Made by a program: the position numbers and the translations under genes. The notes beneath the pieces are model-generated. The model made no database searches, was not told the DNA's origin, and worked only from the letters and a program-made list of their open reading frames with translations. Source: Curtobacterium sp. GC_Cur_3 (GTDB lineage Bacteria; Actinomycetota; Actinomycetes; Actinomycetales; Microbacteriaceae). Taken from it: DNA of 64,000 nucleotides. Location of the stretch: positions 1 to 64,000 of the forward strand of contig NZ_JALNUI010000015.1 in NCBI RefSeq assembly GCF_026544205.1, written 5' to 3'. Of the stretch, positions 1 through 8,502 are shown in pieces. The number at the start of each line of letters is the position of its first letter. Positions within the stretch are counted from its first letter, which is position 1.

Positions 1-4
1 CAGC

Positions 5-814
5 GTGACCGCCTCGCGCTCCGACGCCCGCGCGCAGGCCGGGTCGCAGTCGGAGTACATGCCCTGGTTGCCGGCGTCGACGTCCCCGTTCGCCCCGGAG
101 GGCGTCGACCCCGCCGACCTGGTCTGGGCCGAGACGGTGGCACCGGGCGGGTACACACACCGGGTCCTCGCCCGCGGCTCCCGCATCCGCCTCGACGACC
201 CGACCGGGGACGCCTGCGCGAACATCGTCGTGTACAACGCGCTCGAGCCGTGGGAACGCCTCAACGTCGCGGACACGCAGAAGATCCCGTGGCAGGCGTA
301 CCTCGGCGCCGGGTCGCCGCTGCTGAGCGGGGACGGCCGGGCCCTCGCCACGATCATCGAGGACACCTCGGGCCGACACGACGCGTTCTGCGGCACCTCG
401 ACCGACGCCTGGAACACCGCGAAGTACGGCGACGCAGCACCCGAGGGGCCGTCCCCGAGCGGCCGGTCGCTCCTGGCGAAGGCCGCCGCGAAGCACGGGC
501 TCACCAAGCGCGACCTGCCGCCGAGCATCTCGTTCTTCCAGGGCGTGCGAGTCGACCCCGAGGGCGCGCTGGAGCCGATCGGGTCGGCGGGGCCCGGGCA
601 CCACGTCACGCTCGTCGCCGAGCTCCCGCTGCTGGTCCTCATCGCGAACGTCGCGCACCCGCTCGACCCGCGGGCGGACTACGTCGTCGGACCCCTGCGC
701 GTGCACGCGTGGCGCGGGGCCCCGACCACCGCGGCCGACGAGCGCTTCACCGCGACGCCGGAGCTGACCCGCGCCTACCTGAACTCCATCGACCACGCGG
801 AAGCACGAGGCTGA
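5..814 (+). CDS. DUF1989 protein, urea carboxylase-associated protein 1 type; probable carboxyguanidine deiminase subunit
   Basis: DUF1989 family protein of the UAAP1 type (269 residues from the GTG at base 5; the true start may lie upstream of the window). It shares with the next gene the family pattern of a DACANIVVYNALEPWERLNV-like strand followed by a conserved Cys/His-containing stretch (DAFCGTSTDAW). Family knowledge: paired DUF1989 proteins beside a biotin-dependent 'urea' carboxylase form a heteromeric carboxyguanidine deiminase (CgdAB type) that releases ammonia from carboxyguanidine to give allophanate. It is first in a tightly packed operon; only 3 bases separate its stop from the next ATG. 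Which of the two is CgdA or CgdB I cannot say, so no symbol is given. Confidence 0.85.
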   Translation: MTASRSDARAQAGSQSEYMPWLPASTSPFAPEGVDPADLVWAETVAPGGYTHRVLARGSRIRLDDPTGDACANIVVYNALEPWERLNVADTQKIPWQAYLGAGSPLLSGDGRALATIIEDTSGRHDAFCGTSTDAWNTAKYGDAAPEGPSPSGRSLLAKAAAKHGLTKRDLPPSISFFQGVRVDPEGALEPIGSAGPGHHVTLVAELPLLVLIANVAHPLDPRADYVVGPLRVHAWRGAPTTAADERFTATPELTRAYLNSIDHAEARG

Positions 815-817
815 ACG

Positions 818-1510
818 ATGACCGACACCCTGACCTCCACCGTGCCCGTCGGCGCCGTGCACGCGCCGGACGCCGTCCTCGACTGGAGCGAGTCCCTGGT
901 GCCCGGCACCGTCGTCCGTGACGACCGGGTCGCGCCGCTCGCCCCGTGGTCCGCCGTCGTGCGCGCCGGCGAGGTGCTCACGATCGTCGACGTCGGCGGG
1001 AACCAGAGCGCGGACTGTCTCGTCTACGACGCGCACGACCCCGACGAGCGGTACAGCGTCCCCGACACCCTCGTCGCGCAGGGCAACGCGTACGTCCGCA
1101 CCGGCACGGTCCTGATGTCGAACGAGGGCCGCCCGCTGATGACGGTCGTCGGCAACGAGATCGACCGCCAGGACACCATCGGCGGCGCCTGCTCGAAGGA
1201 GTCGAACACGCTCCGGTACGGGCACCACACCGCCTACCAACACGGCTGCCGCGAGAACTTCCTCGCCGAGGCGGCGCGACACGGCCTCGGGGTCCGCGAC
1301 CTGGTCTCGAACCTCAACTGGTTCATGAACGTCCCGGTCGAGGCGGACGGTGCCCTCGGCATCGTCGACGGCATGAGCACCCCCGGCAAGCGCGTGGCGG
1401 TCCGGGCCGAACGGGACGTGCTCGTGATCGTGTCGAACTGCCCGCAGATGAACAACCCCTGCAACGACTTCTCCTGCACGCCCCTGCGGATGATCGTGGT
1501 GCAGCCGTGA
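818..1510 (+). CDS. DUF1989 protein, urea carboxylase-associated protein 2 type; probable carboxyguanidine deiminase subunit
   Basis: Second DUF1989 paralogue, 230 residues, a usual length for UAAP2. Visible Cys/His clusters are NQSADCLVYDAHD, GGACSKESNTLRYGHH and the C-terminal NCPQMNNPCNDFSC; these are candidate metal or catalytic ligands. Expected to pair with the upstream homologue as carboxyguanidine deiminase between the carboxylase and allophanate hydrolase steps. Its TGA overlaps the GTG start of the carboxylase (GTGA), so the genes are translationally coupled. The older family name implied a role in urea use; the deiminase role is established for homologues and inferred here from synteny. 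Confidence 0.87.
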   Translation: MTDTLTSTVPVGAVHAPDAVLDWSESLVPGTVVRDDRVAPLAPWSAVVRAGEVLTIVDVGGNQSADCLVYDAHDPDERYSVPDTLVAQGNAYVRTGTVLMSNEGRPLMTVVGNEIDRQDTIGGACSKESNTLRYGHHTAYQHGCRENFLAEAARHGLGVRDLVSNLNWFMNVPVEADGALGIVDGMSTPGKRVAVRAERDVLVIVSNCPQMNNPCNDFSCTPLRMIVVQP

Positions 1511-4500
1511 CCGCCCTCGACACCGGCGCGACGCCGGCACCGACGCCCGCCGGGCGTCCCGCCCTCAGCACCGACACCGTCCTCGTCGCCAACCGCGGCG
1601 AGATCGCCCGCCGGGTGATCCGGTCCGCCAAGGCGCTCGGGATGCGCACGGTCGCCGTGTACTCCGACGCCGACCGCGCCGCCCCGCACGTCCGCGAGGC
1701 CGACGTCGCCGTCCGCCTCGGCCCGGCCCCCGCCCGCGAGTCGTACCTGCGCATCGACGCGGTCGTCCAGGCAGCGGTCGACTCCGGCGCCGGCCTGGTG
1801 CACCCCGGCTACGGCTTCCTGTCCGAGAACACCGCGTTCGCGGAAGCCTGCGCGGCGGCCGGCATCCGCTTCGTCGGGCCGACCGCCGACCAGATCGTGG
1901 CGTTCGGCGCCAAGCACACCGCCCGTGAACTCGCCGCGGCGGCCGGGGTCCCGATGCTCGCCGGCACCGGGCTGCTCGCCTCCGCCGACGACGCCGTCAC
2001 CGCCGCCGACCGCATCGGCCTGCCCGTCATGCTCAAGGCCACCGGCGGCGGCGGCGGGATCGGCATGCAGGCCTGCGCCACGCTCGACGAGGTCCGCGAG
2101 GCCTACGCGAGCGTCGAACGCACCGCGGCAGCCGCGTTCGGCGCCGCCGGCATCTTCCTCGAACGTCTGGTCCGACCGGCCCGCCACGTCGAGGTCCAGC
2201 TCTTCGGCGACGGCGAGGGCCGGGTCGCCGTCATCGGCGACCGCGACTGCTCCCTCCAGCGCCGGAACCAGAAGGTCATCGAGGAGGCACCGGCCCCGGC
2301 ACTGCCGGACCACGTCCGGGAGGCTCTCCACGAGTCCGCACGTCGGCTCGCGGCGAGCATCGGGTACCGCAGCGCCGGCACGGTCGAGTTCGTCTACGAC
2401 CCGGTGCGCGAAGAGGCGTCGTTCCTCGAGGTGAACACGCGCCTGCAGGTCGAGCACCCGGTCACCGAGGAGGTCTACGGCGTCGACCTGGTCGAGCTGA
2501 TGCTCCGGCTGGCCCGCGACGGTGCTGCCGGCATCCCCGACGACGTCTTCGACCGCCGCTGGACCCCGACGGGGCACGCCGTCGAGGCCCGCGTCTACGC
2601 CGAGGACCCCGCCAAGGGATCCCTGCCCTCCAGCGGCCTGGTCACGCAGGCCGTCTTCCCCGCGGCCGCGACCGACGACGGCACCGCGACCGGCATCCGC
2701 GTCGACGGCTGGGTCGAGACCGGCTCCGAGGTGTCGGCGTTCTACGACCCGATGCTCGCGAAGGTGATCGCGACCGGGGAGACCCGCGACGACGCCCTCG
2801 ACCGGCTCCGGGACGCCCTCGCCGCGACGCGCATCGACGGCATCGTCACGAACGCCGGACTGCTCCGCACGCTCACCGACGACCTCGAGCTCCGCACGGC
2901 GACGCACTCGACGTCCACGCTCGACACGACCGAGGACCCGGACCCGCGCATCGACGTCCTGGTGCCCGGCACGATGACGACCGTGCAGGACCTGCCCGGT
3001 CGCCTCGGGTACTGGCAGGTCGGTGTCCCGCCGAGCGGCCCGTTCGACGCCGCGTCCTTCGCCGAGGCGAACCGGGCGGTCGGCAACCCCGACGGCGCCC
3101 CCGCGCTGGAGGTCACCGCGACCGGCCCCACGCTCCGCTTCTCCGCCGCCACGGTCGTCGCCGTCACCGGGGCACCCGTGCCGCTGACCCTCGACGGCGA
3201 GCCCGTCGCGCTGTGGGAGCCGGTCGAGGTCGCCGCGGGACAGACCCTCGCCGTCGGGACCGCTCCCGGCCCGGGCCTCCGGAGCTACCTCGCCGTGCGC
3301 GGGGGCTTCGACGTGCCGACCTACCTCGGCTCCGCGGCCACGTTCACGCTCGGCGGGTTCGGCGGCCACGCGGGCCGTGCCCTGCTCGCGGGCGACGTGC
3401 TCCGTCCCGGCTCCCCCGACTCCGACGCCCCGCACCCGGCCTTCCCCGCCGGCACCCGGCTCGGGCTCGTCGGCGGCCCGACCCCGGCCGAGCACCGCAC
3501 GGCGCTGACGGACGCGTGGGAGATCGCCGTCACCGAGGGCCCGCACGCGGCACCGGACTTCTTCACCCGCGCGGACCTCGACGTGTTCTACGCCACCGAC
3601 TACGGCGTGCACCACAACTCCGCCCGCACCGGCGTCCGGCTCATCGGACCCCGGCCGGGCTGGGCGCGGACGGACGGCGGCGAGGCCGGCCTGCACCCCT
3701 CGAACATCCACGACACCCCGTACGCGGTCGGCGCGATCGACTTCACCGGCGACACCCCGATCATCCTCGGACCGGACGGGCCGTCCCTCGGCGGGTTCGT
3801 CTGCCCCGCCGTGGTGGCCAGCGGTGACCTGTGGAAGCTGGGCCAGCTGCGCCCGGGCGACACCGTCCGCTTCGTCCCCGTCCGCGAGACCGACGCCGCC
3901 GCGCTCATCGCGAACCGAGCCTCCAGGACGGTCCCGCGCACCGGACGTGACGGACGCGCCGGCGGTGACGGCGACGACGGTGTGCTGGCGCGCCTGGACG
4001 CGACCCCCAGCCGACCGAGCGTGGCGTACCGCCGTGACGGCGACGACAACGTGCTGGTCGAGTACGGCGACATGACGCTCGACATCGCGCTGCGGATGCG
4101 GGTGCACGCGCTCATGACGAAGCTGCAGGAACACACGCCGAAGGGCGTCCTCGACATCACGCCGGGGATCCGCTCGCTGCAGGTGCACACCGACGCGTCC
4201 GTGCTCAAGGCGCGCGACGTCGCCGGGCTGCTCCGTGAGCTCGAGGACGAGATCCCGCCGACGGACCAGCTCGTCGTGCCGTCACGCACCGTGAAGCTGC
4301 CGCTGTCGTGGGACGACCCGGCGACCCGGCTGGCGATCGAGCGCTACATGAACGGCGTCCGGAACGACGCACCGTGGACGCCCTGGAACATCGAGTTCAT
4401 CCGGCGGATCAACGGGCTGGACTCCGTGGACGACGTGTTCCGCACGGTGTTCGACGCGAGCTACCTGGTGCTCGGCCTCGGCGACGTGTACCTCGGCGCC

Positions 4501-5229
4501 CCGGTCGCCACTCCACTCGACCCCCGGCACCGACTCGTGACGACGAAGTACAACCCGGCGCGTACCTGGACGGCCGAGAACTCCGTCGGCATCGGCGGCG
4601 CGTACCTCTGCATCTACGGGATGGAGGGCCCGGGCGGCTACCAGTTCGTCGGCCGCACCGTGCAGATCTGGAACCGCTTCCGCCGCGGCGGGTTGTTCCA
4701 GGAGGACCCGTGGGCGCTCCGCTTCTTCGACCGGATCGAGTGGTACCCGGTCGGCGCCGAGGAGCTCCTCGAGCTGCGGGCCGAGACCGACGCGGGCCGC
4801 GGGGACTTCGAGACCGTCGACGGCGAGTTCTCGATCGCGTCGTACAACCGGTTCCTCGGGGACAACGCGGACTCGATCGCGGCGTTCCGAGCGCAGCAGG
4901 CCCGGGCGTTCGGCGAGGAGAAGGACCGGTGGCGCGCCTCGGGCGAGTTCGACGTGCGCGACGAACCGGCCGTGGTCGTGCCGGACGCCGTGACCGTGCC
5001 CGAGGGGTCGACGGCCGTCACCGCGCCGTTCACCTCGACCGTGTGGCAGGTGGACGTCCGCCCGGGTGACCGGGTGGACGCAGGACAGAAGCTGTTGGCC
5101 GTGGAGGCGATGAAGATGGAGTCGATGGTGCACGCACCCGTGGACGGACACGTCCTGGAGGTCTACGTCACACCGGGCGAGCAGGTCGCACCGGGCCAGG
5201 TCCTCGCCGCGATCGGAGCACCGGCATGA
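1507..5229 (+). CDS. biotin-dependent urea/guanidine carboxylase
   Basis: A 1240-residue ATP- and biotin-dependent carboxylase. Domains in order: biotin carboxylase (about residues 20-470, with VLVANRGEIARRVIRSAK, the glycine-rich ATP loop KATGGGGGIGMQ and EVNTRLQVEHPVTEE), a KipA/AHS2-like domain (about 481-790), a KipI/AHS1-like domain (about 839-1095) and a biotinyl domain with AMKM, biotin lysine at residue 1203. The GTG at 1507 overlaps the previous stop; the open frame runs further upstream only as a shadow of the DUF1989 gene. With two DUF1989 genes beside it, guanidine is the more likely substrate than urea, the product carboxyguanidine then being deiminated to allophanate. I could not map the substrate-specificity residue by eye. 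Confidence 0.93.
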   Translation: MTALDTGATPAPTPAGRPALSTDTVLVANRGEIARRVIRSAKALGMRTVAVYSDADRAAPHVREADVAVRLGPAPARESYLRIDAVVQAAVDSGAGLVHPGYGFLSENTAFAEACAAAGIRFVGPTADQIVAFGAKHTARELAAAAGVPMLAGTGLLASADDAVTAADRIGLPVMLKATGGGGGIGMQACATLDEVREAYASVERTAAAAFGAAGIFLERLVRPARHVEVQLFGDGEGRVAVIGDRDCSLQRRNQKVIEEAPAPALPDHVREALHESARRLAASIGYRSAGTVEFVYDPVREEASFLEVNTRLQVEHPVTEEVYGVDLVELMLRLARDGAAGIPDDVFDRRWTPTGHAVEARVYAEDPAKGSLPSSGLVTQAVFPAAATDDGTATGIRVDGWVETGSEVSAFYDPMLAKVIATGETRDDALDRLRDALAATRIDGIVTNAGLLRTLTDDLELRTATHSTSTLDTTEDPDPRIDVLVPGTMTTVQDLPGRLGYWQVGVPPSGPFDAASFAEANRAVGNPDGAPALEVTATGPTLRFSAATVVAVTGAPVPLTLDGEPVALWEPVEVAAGQTLAVGTAPGPGLRSYLAVRGGFDVPTYLGSAATFTLGGFGGHAGRALLAGDVLRPGSPDSDAPHPAFPAGTRLGLVGGPTPAEHRTALTDAWEIAVTEGPHAAPDFFTRADLDVFYATDYGVHHNSARTGVRLIGPRPGWARTDGGEAGLHPSNIHDTPYAVGAIDFTGDTPIILGPDGPSLGGFVCPAVVASGDLWKLGQLRPGDTVRFVPVRETDAAALIANRASRTVPRTGRDGRAGGDGDDGVLARLDATPSRPSVAYRRDGDDNVLVEYGDMTLDIALRMRVHALMTKLQEHTPKGVLDITPGIRSLQVHTDASVLKARDVAGLLRELEDEIPPTDQLVVPSRTVKLPLSWDDPATRLAIERYMNGVRNDAPWTPWNIEFIRRINGLDSVDDVFRTVFDASYLVLGLGDVYLGAPVATPLDPRHRLVTTKYNPARTWTAENSVGIGGAYLCIYGMEGPGGYQFVGRTVQIWNRFRRGGLFQEDPWALRFFDRIEWYPVGAEELLELRAETDAGRGDFETVDGEFSIASYNRFLGDNADSIAAFRAQQARAFGEEKDRWRASGEFDVRDEPAVVVPDAVTVPEGSTAVTAPFTSTVWQVDVRPGDRVDAGQKLLAVEAMKMESMVHAPVDGHVLEVYVTPGEQVAPGQVLAAIGAPA

Positions 5230-6992
5230 GCGCCGGCAGCGGTGTCAGCGCGAACGCTGCAGGCGCCGTGAGCACCGCGGCTGACCGCGTCCACGACGCC
5301 TTCGACCGGATCGCGGCGGTGGACCGACCCGAGGTCTGGATCACCCTGCGCGACCGCGCCGACGTCCTCGCCGAGGCGTCCCGCATCGACCCCGCCCTCC
5401 CCCTGGCGGGGCTGCTGTTCGCCGTGAAGGACAACATCGACGTCGCCGGCCTGCCCACGACGGCCGCCGCCAGGTCCTACGCGTACGAGCCGACGGCCGA
5501 TGCCACCGCGGTCGCCCGGCTGCGGGCCGCCGGCGCGGTCGTCGTCGGCAAGACGAACCTCGACCAGTTCGCCACCGGCCTGGTCGGCACCCGCTCCCCC
5601 TTCGGCGCCGTCCGGAACGCCTGGGACCCGTCGAGGATCTCCGGGGGCTCGTCCAGCGGGTCCGCCACGGCCGTCGCCCTCGGGATCGTCGACTTCGCGC
5701 TCGGCACCGACACCGCCGGCTCCGGTCGGGTGCCGGCAGCGCTCGGCAACCTCGTCGGGGTCAAGCCGACGAAGGGGCTCGTGCCGAACACCGGCGTCGT
5801 GCCGGCGTGCCGGTCCCAGGACTGCGTCACGGTGTTCGCGGCGTCCCTTGGACTCGCCAGGACCGCCGCCGAGCTGATGAGCGGGCCCGACGGCGTCGAC
5901 CCGCTCGCCCGCGAGGACCGCGCCCACGCCGCACTCCCGACCGTCCCGCGCATCGCCGTCCCGCTGCCGTCGCAGCTCGAGGGGCTCGCAGACGGGTGGG
6001 CGTCCGCGTTCGCCGCGGCCGTCGACCGCTTCCGGGCGCTCGGCCACGAGGTCGTCGAGGTGGACATCGCCCCGCTCCTCGACGCCGCAGCACTGCTCTA
6101 CGACGGGGCGTTCGTCGCCGAACGGCACGCCGCCGTCGGCGCGCACATCGAGGCGCACCGGGACCTCGTCGGCGAGGACCTCGACCCGTCCGTCGCCACG
6201 ATCGTGCTCGGCGGGGCCCGACCGACCGCGTCGGAGCTCTTCGCCGACATGGCCCGGCTCGACACCCTCGGGGCAGCGGGTCGCGCGGTGCTCGACGGCA
6301 CGACCGCGCTCCTCACGCCCACCACCACGTGGCACCCGACCCTCGCCGAGGTCGCAGCGGACCCGATCGGCGCGAACAGCCGGATGGGGCGGTACACGAA
6401 CTTCGCGAACCTGCTCGACATGGCCTCGCTCGCCGTGCCGGCGGGCTTCGTCGACGGGCTGCCGTTCGGCGTCATGCTGACCGGCCCGGCGTTCACGGAC
6501 CGCCGGCTGGCGGCGCTCGCCACCGCGTTCCTCGCACCGACCGTCGACCTGCTGGTCGTCGGCGCGCACCTCCGCGACCAACCGCTGAACGGCCAGCTGG
6601 TCGCGGCCGGCGGATCGTTCGTCCGGGAGGCTCGCACCGCCTCCGACTACCGGCTGTACGCCCTCGACACGGTGCCGCCCAAGCCGGGGCTGGTCCGCGC
6701 AGGCTCGGTCGCGCCCGGCAGCGCGGTCGCGTCCGGCAGCGCGGTCGCGTCCGGCAGCGGTGGGTCGGCCGGCGGTCCCGCCACCGGCTCGATCGCCGGT
6801 GAGGTCTGGCGGCTGCCCGCCGCGGGCTTCGCGACCTTCGTGGCTGCGCTACCCGCGCCGATGGCGATCGGGACCGTCACGCTCGAGGACGGTTCCGACG
6901 TCACGGGCTTCCTCGTCGAGCCCCGGGCGGTGCTCGGTGCCGAGGACATCACCCACCACGGCGGCTGGCGTGCCTACCGGGAGCAGGGCTGA
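5226..6992 (+). CDS. atzF: allophanate hydrolase
   Basis: 588-residue amidase-signature enzyme that hydrolyses allophanate to ammonia and CO2, completing the pathway of this operon. Visible catalytic features: Lys68 in AVKDNIDVAG, the serine cluster 142-144 in GGSSSGSA and nucleophile Ser166 in DTAGSGR. The C-terminal AtzF-type domain follows the amidase domain (about 1-445) and contains TGFLVEPRAVLGAEDITHHG. Start ATG overlaps the carboxylase stop (ATGA). An oddity is the linker near residues 498-512, where an 18-bp unit encoding Gly-Ser-Ala-Val-Ala-Ser is tandemly repeated. Confidence 0.94.
   Translation: MSAGSGVSANAAGAVSTAADRVHDAFDRIAAVDRPEVWITLRDRADVLAEASRIDPALPLAGLLFAVKDNIDVAGLPTTAAARSYAYEPTADATAVARLRAAGAVVVGKTNLDQFATGLVGTRSPFGAVRNAWDPSRISGGSSSGSATAVALGIVDFALGTDTAGSGRVPAALGNLVGVKPTKGLVPNTGVVPACRSQDCVTVFAASLGLARTAAELMSGPDGVDPLAREDRAHAALPTVPRIAVPLPSQLEGLADGWASAFAAAVDRFRALGHEVVEVDIAPLLDAAALLYDGAFVAERHAAVGAHIEAHRDLVGEDLDPSVATIVLGGARPTASELFADMARLDTLGAAGRAVLDGTTALLTPTTTWHPTLAEVAADPIGANSRMGRYTNFANLLDMASLAVPAGFVDGLPFGVMLTGPAFTDRRLAALATAFLAPTVDLLVVGAHLRDQPLNGQLVAAGGSFVREARTASDYRLYALDTVPPKPGLVRAGSVAPGSAVASGSAVASGSGGSAGGPATGSIAGEVWRLPAAGFATFVAALPAPMAIGTVTLEDGSDVTGFLVEPRAVLGAEDITHHGGWRAYREQG
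6717..6759 (+). repeat. 18-bp tandem repeat within atzF
   Basis: About two and a half copies of the unit GGCAGCGCGGTCGCGTCC in frame inside the allophanate hydrolase linker. Because the unit is a multiple of 3, copy-number change would lengthen or shorten the linker without a frameshift. Confidence 0.8.
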
Positions 6993-7018
6993 CCGCGGTG
7001 GCCTGGGAGGATGGGGCC

Positions 7019-7705
7019 ATGCCCTCCGACGAGCGACCGTCCCGCGTCGGACGCCCGCGCGCTGTGCCGGACACGAGCCCGGAGCTCAGCCCTCGCGACC
7101 AGATCCTGGACGCGGCGGCGGCGCTGTTCGTCGAGAACGGGTTCAGCGCGACCTCGACCCGCGCGATCGCCGAGCGCGTCGGGGTCCGGCAGGCGTCGCT
7201 GTACTACCACTTCGCGGGCAAGGACGACATGCTCGTCGAGCTGCTGACGACGTCCGTCCGTCCCTCGCTCGACGTCGTCCGTGACCTCGAGCAGCGCGTG
7301 CCGGAGTCGACGAGCGCCGCGGGTGCCCTCGCCGCGCTGGTCCTCATCGACGTGGACACGCTCGTGCGCACCCCGCACAACATCGGGACGCTGTACCTGC
7401 TGCCCGAGGTGCAGGGCGAGCGCTACGACGGGTTCCGCGTCGAGCGCCAGGAGCTGCAGGACACCTACGGCCGGCTCGGCTCCCGCGCCGCCACTCCCGA
7501 CGTGTCGCTCACCCCGACGCAGCTCGGCGCCGTGCTCATCCAGCTCGCCGAGACCGTCATCCAGCTCCGCCGTGCCGGTCGGGTCGAGGACGAGGACCGC
7601 GACGCCATCGTCACGACCTGCCTGCGCGCCTGCGGTCTCGACGCCGCTGCCGTCGCCGCCGCCCGGCACGACGCGGAGTCCCTGCTCGCCGCTGCCACCG
7701 TCTGA
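7019..7705 (+). CDS. TetR/AcrR family transcriptional regulator
   Basis: 228-residue TetR-type repressor. The N-terminal helix-turn-helix is clear: DQILDAAAALFVENGFSATS, then TRAIAERVGVRQASLYYHFAGKDDML. The ligand-binding half is not recognisable beyond the family. I chose ATG 7019 because GGGAGG at 7005-7010 lies 8 bases upstream; an in-frame GTG at 6998 has no such site. It starts 26 bases after atzF on the same strand, so it is probably co-transcribed with the guanidine/urea operon and may autoregulate it; no operator was identified. Confidence 0.88.
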   Translation: MPSDERPSRVGRPRAVPDTSPELSPRDQILDAAAALFVENGFSATSTRAIAERVGVRQASLYYHFAGKDDMLVELLTTSVRPSLDVVRDLEQRVPESTSAAGALAALVLIDVDTLVRTPHNIGTLYLLPEVQGERYDGFRVERQELQDTYGRLGSRAATPDVSLTPTQLGAVLIQLAETVIQLRRAGRVEDEDRDAIVTTCLRACGLDAAAVAAARHDAESLLAAATV

Positions 7706-7724
7706 CGGTTCCGCTCCCGCCGCC

Positions 7725-7772
7725 TGACGGATCCGGTTCGCGTCCCCCGACCTCCCCCGCCCAGATCCGTCA
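7725..7772. repeat. dispersed 48-bp palindromic repeat, family B, copy 1
   Basis: Ends are TGACGGATCCGGTTCGCG and CCAGATCCGTCA. A second copy of identical length lies inverted at 37970-38017 with the same two ends and a divergent middle. It lies just behind the TetR stop codon. Confidence 0.75.
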
Positions 7773-7874
7773 CTGTTCCGACCGAACTCCCCCGCGACCC
7801 CGTGTCCCGACACCGCACGAGTCGATCGACGCCCGCCATGTCGGACCATGCGGACGCATCCCCGCGCGCACGGA

Positions 7875-7913
7875 ACGACACCGTCGAGGTCGTACGACAC
7901 CGATGGTGTCGCG
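7875..7913. repeat. family C palindromic repeat, copy 1
   Basis: Imperfect palindrome centred on GTCGTACGAC with outer arms CGACACC and GGTGTCG. Same core (GTCGAGGTCGTACGAC) as 7949-7985 and, inverted, as 15171-15210 and 15241-15280. It occupies part of the 415-bp gene-free stretch 7706-8120, in which I see nothing else except repeat B copy 1. Confidence 0.75.
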
Positions 7914-7948
7914 TCGTGCCCGCACACCCACGCGGACCACCTCGGGCA

Positions 7949-7985
7949 CGACATCGTCGAGGTCGTACGACGACGATCTTGTCGC
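7949..7985. repeat. family C palindromic repeat, copy 2
   Basis: Shares the core CATCGTCGAGGTCGTACGAC and then GATCTTGTCGC with the inverted copy at 15241-15280. Intergenic. Confidence 0.78.
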
Positions 7986-8120
7986 CCGGGGCGTCTCCCG
8001 CGCGCGACACCGCGACCCGGACCACGACACCCCCTGGGACGGAACACCGGCGGGACGGGCAGGGTTGGAGGAGAGGTGCGTCGTCCGACGTGCGTCCCAG
8101 AACGACAGAAACGGTGCAGC

Positions 8121-8423
8121 ATGACGACGACGGTCCTCCTCGATCTCGAACTCCGGAGCGACGCGACCCACGAGGAGGTCGAGTCGACGGTCCGCGAGAC
8201 GCTCGCACAGACCCGCCAGCACCACGGCTGCGAGTCGCTCGAGGTCCTGGTCGACGACGCCGACCCCACGCACCTCGTCGTCCTCGAGCGCTGGACCACC
8301 ACCGCCGACCACGACGCCTACGCCGCCTGGCGTGGCACCCCCGAGGGCGCCTCCCCGCTCGGCCAGGTCCTGGCCGCCCCCGGCGTGAAGCGCATCTACA
8401 GCAGCACGATCGAGCTCTCCTAG
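8121..8423 (+). CDS. putative antibiotic biosynthesis monooxygenase (ABM) domain protein
   Basis: 100-residue single-domain protein with the pattern of the ABM / dimeric alpha-beta barrel family: an N-terminal strand (TTTVLLDLELR), a helix, QTRQHHGCESLEVLVDDADPTHLVVLERWTT, then HDAYAAWRGTPEG. Members are small cytoplasmic quinol monooxygenases or heme-degrading enzymes; the substrate here is unknown. An open frame extends about 90 codons upstream over repeat DNA, but the protein signal begins at ATG 8121. Stand-alone gene closed by a hairpin repeat shared with the convergent ABC operon. Confidence 0.75.
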   Translation: MTTTVLLDLELRSDATHEEVESTVRETLAQTRQHHGCESLEVLVDDADPTHLVVLERWTTTADHDAYAAWRGTPEGASPLGQVLAAPGVKRIYSSTIELS

Positions 8424-8450
8424 CGGATCGCGTCCGACGCGGCCCCACGA

Positions 8451-8494
8451 CGGACGGGAGGCTCCCCACACGCTGGTGGGGAGCCTCCCGTCCG
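8451..8494. terminator. palindromic repeat family A, copy 1 (bidirectional terminator)
   Basis: Arms CGGACGGGAGGCTCCCCAC and TGGGGAGCCTCCCGTCCG around a 7-base loop. Lies between two converging stop codons, 27 bases after the ABM gene and 8 before the permease stop. Confidence 0.85.
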
Positions 8495-8502
8495 TTCTGT
8501 GG

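Noticed and set aside
946-1506. Upstream extension of the carboxylase open frame to 946
   Set aside because: It reads the DUF1989 gene out of frame and has no family sequence; the biotin carboxylase begins after GTG 1507.
1234-4188. Reverse-strand open frame of 984 codons opposite the carboxylase
   Set aside because: A GC-rich shadow: composition dominated by Arg, Gly, Val and Asp with no domain, fully antisense to a clear enzyme.
5163-6581. Reverse-strand open frame of 472 codons opposite atzF
   Set aside because: Same shadow effect; no recognisable protein.
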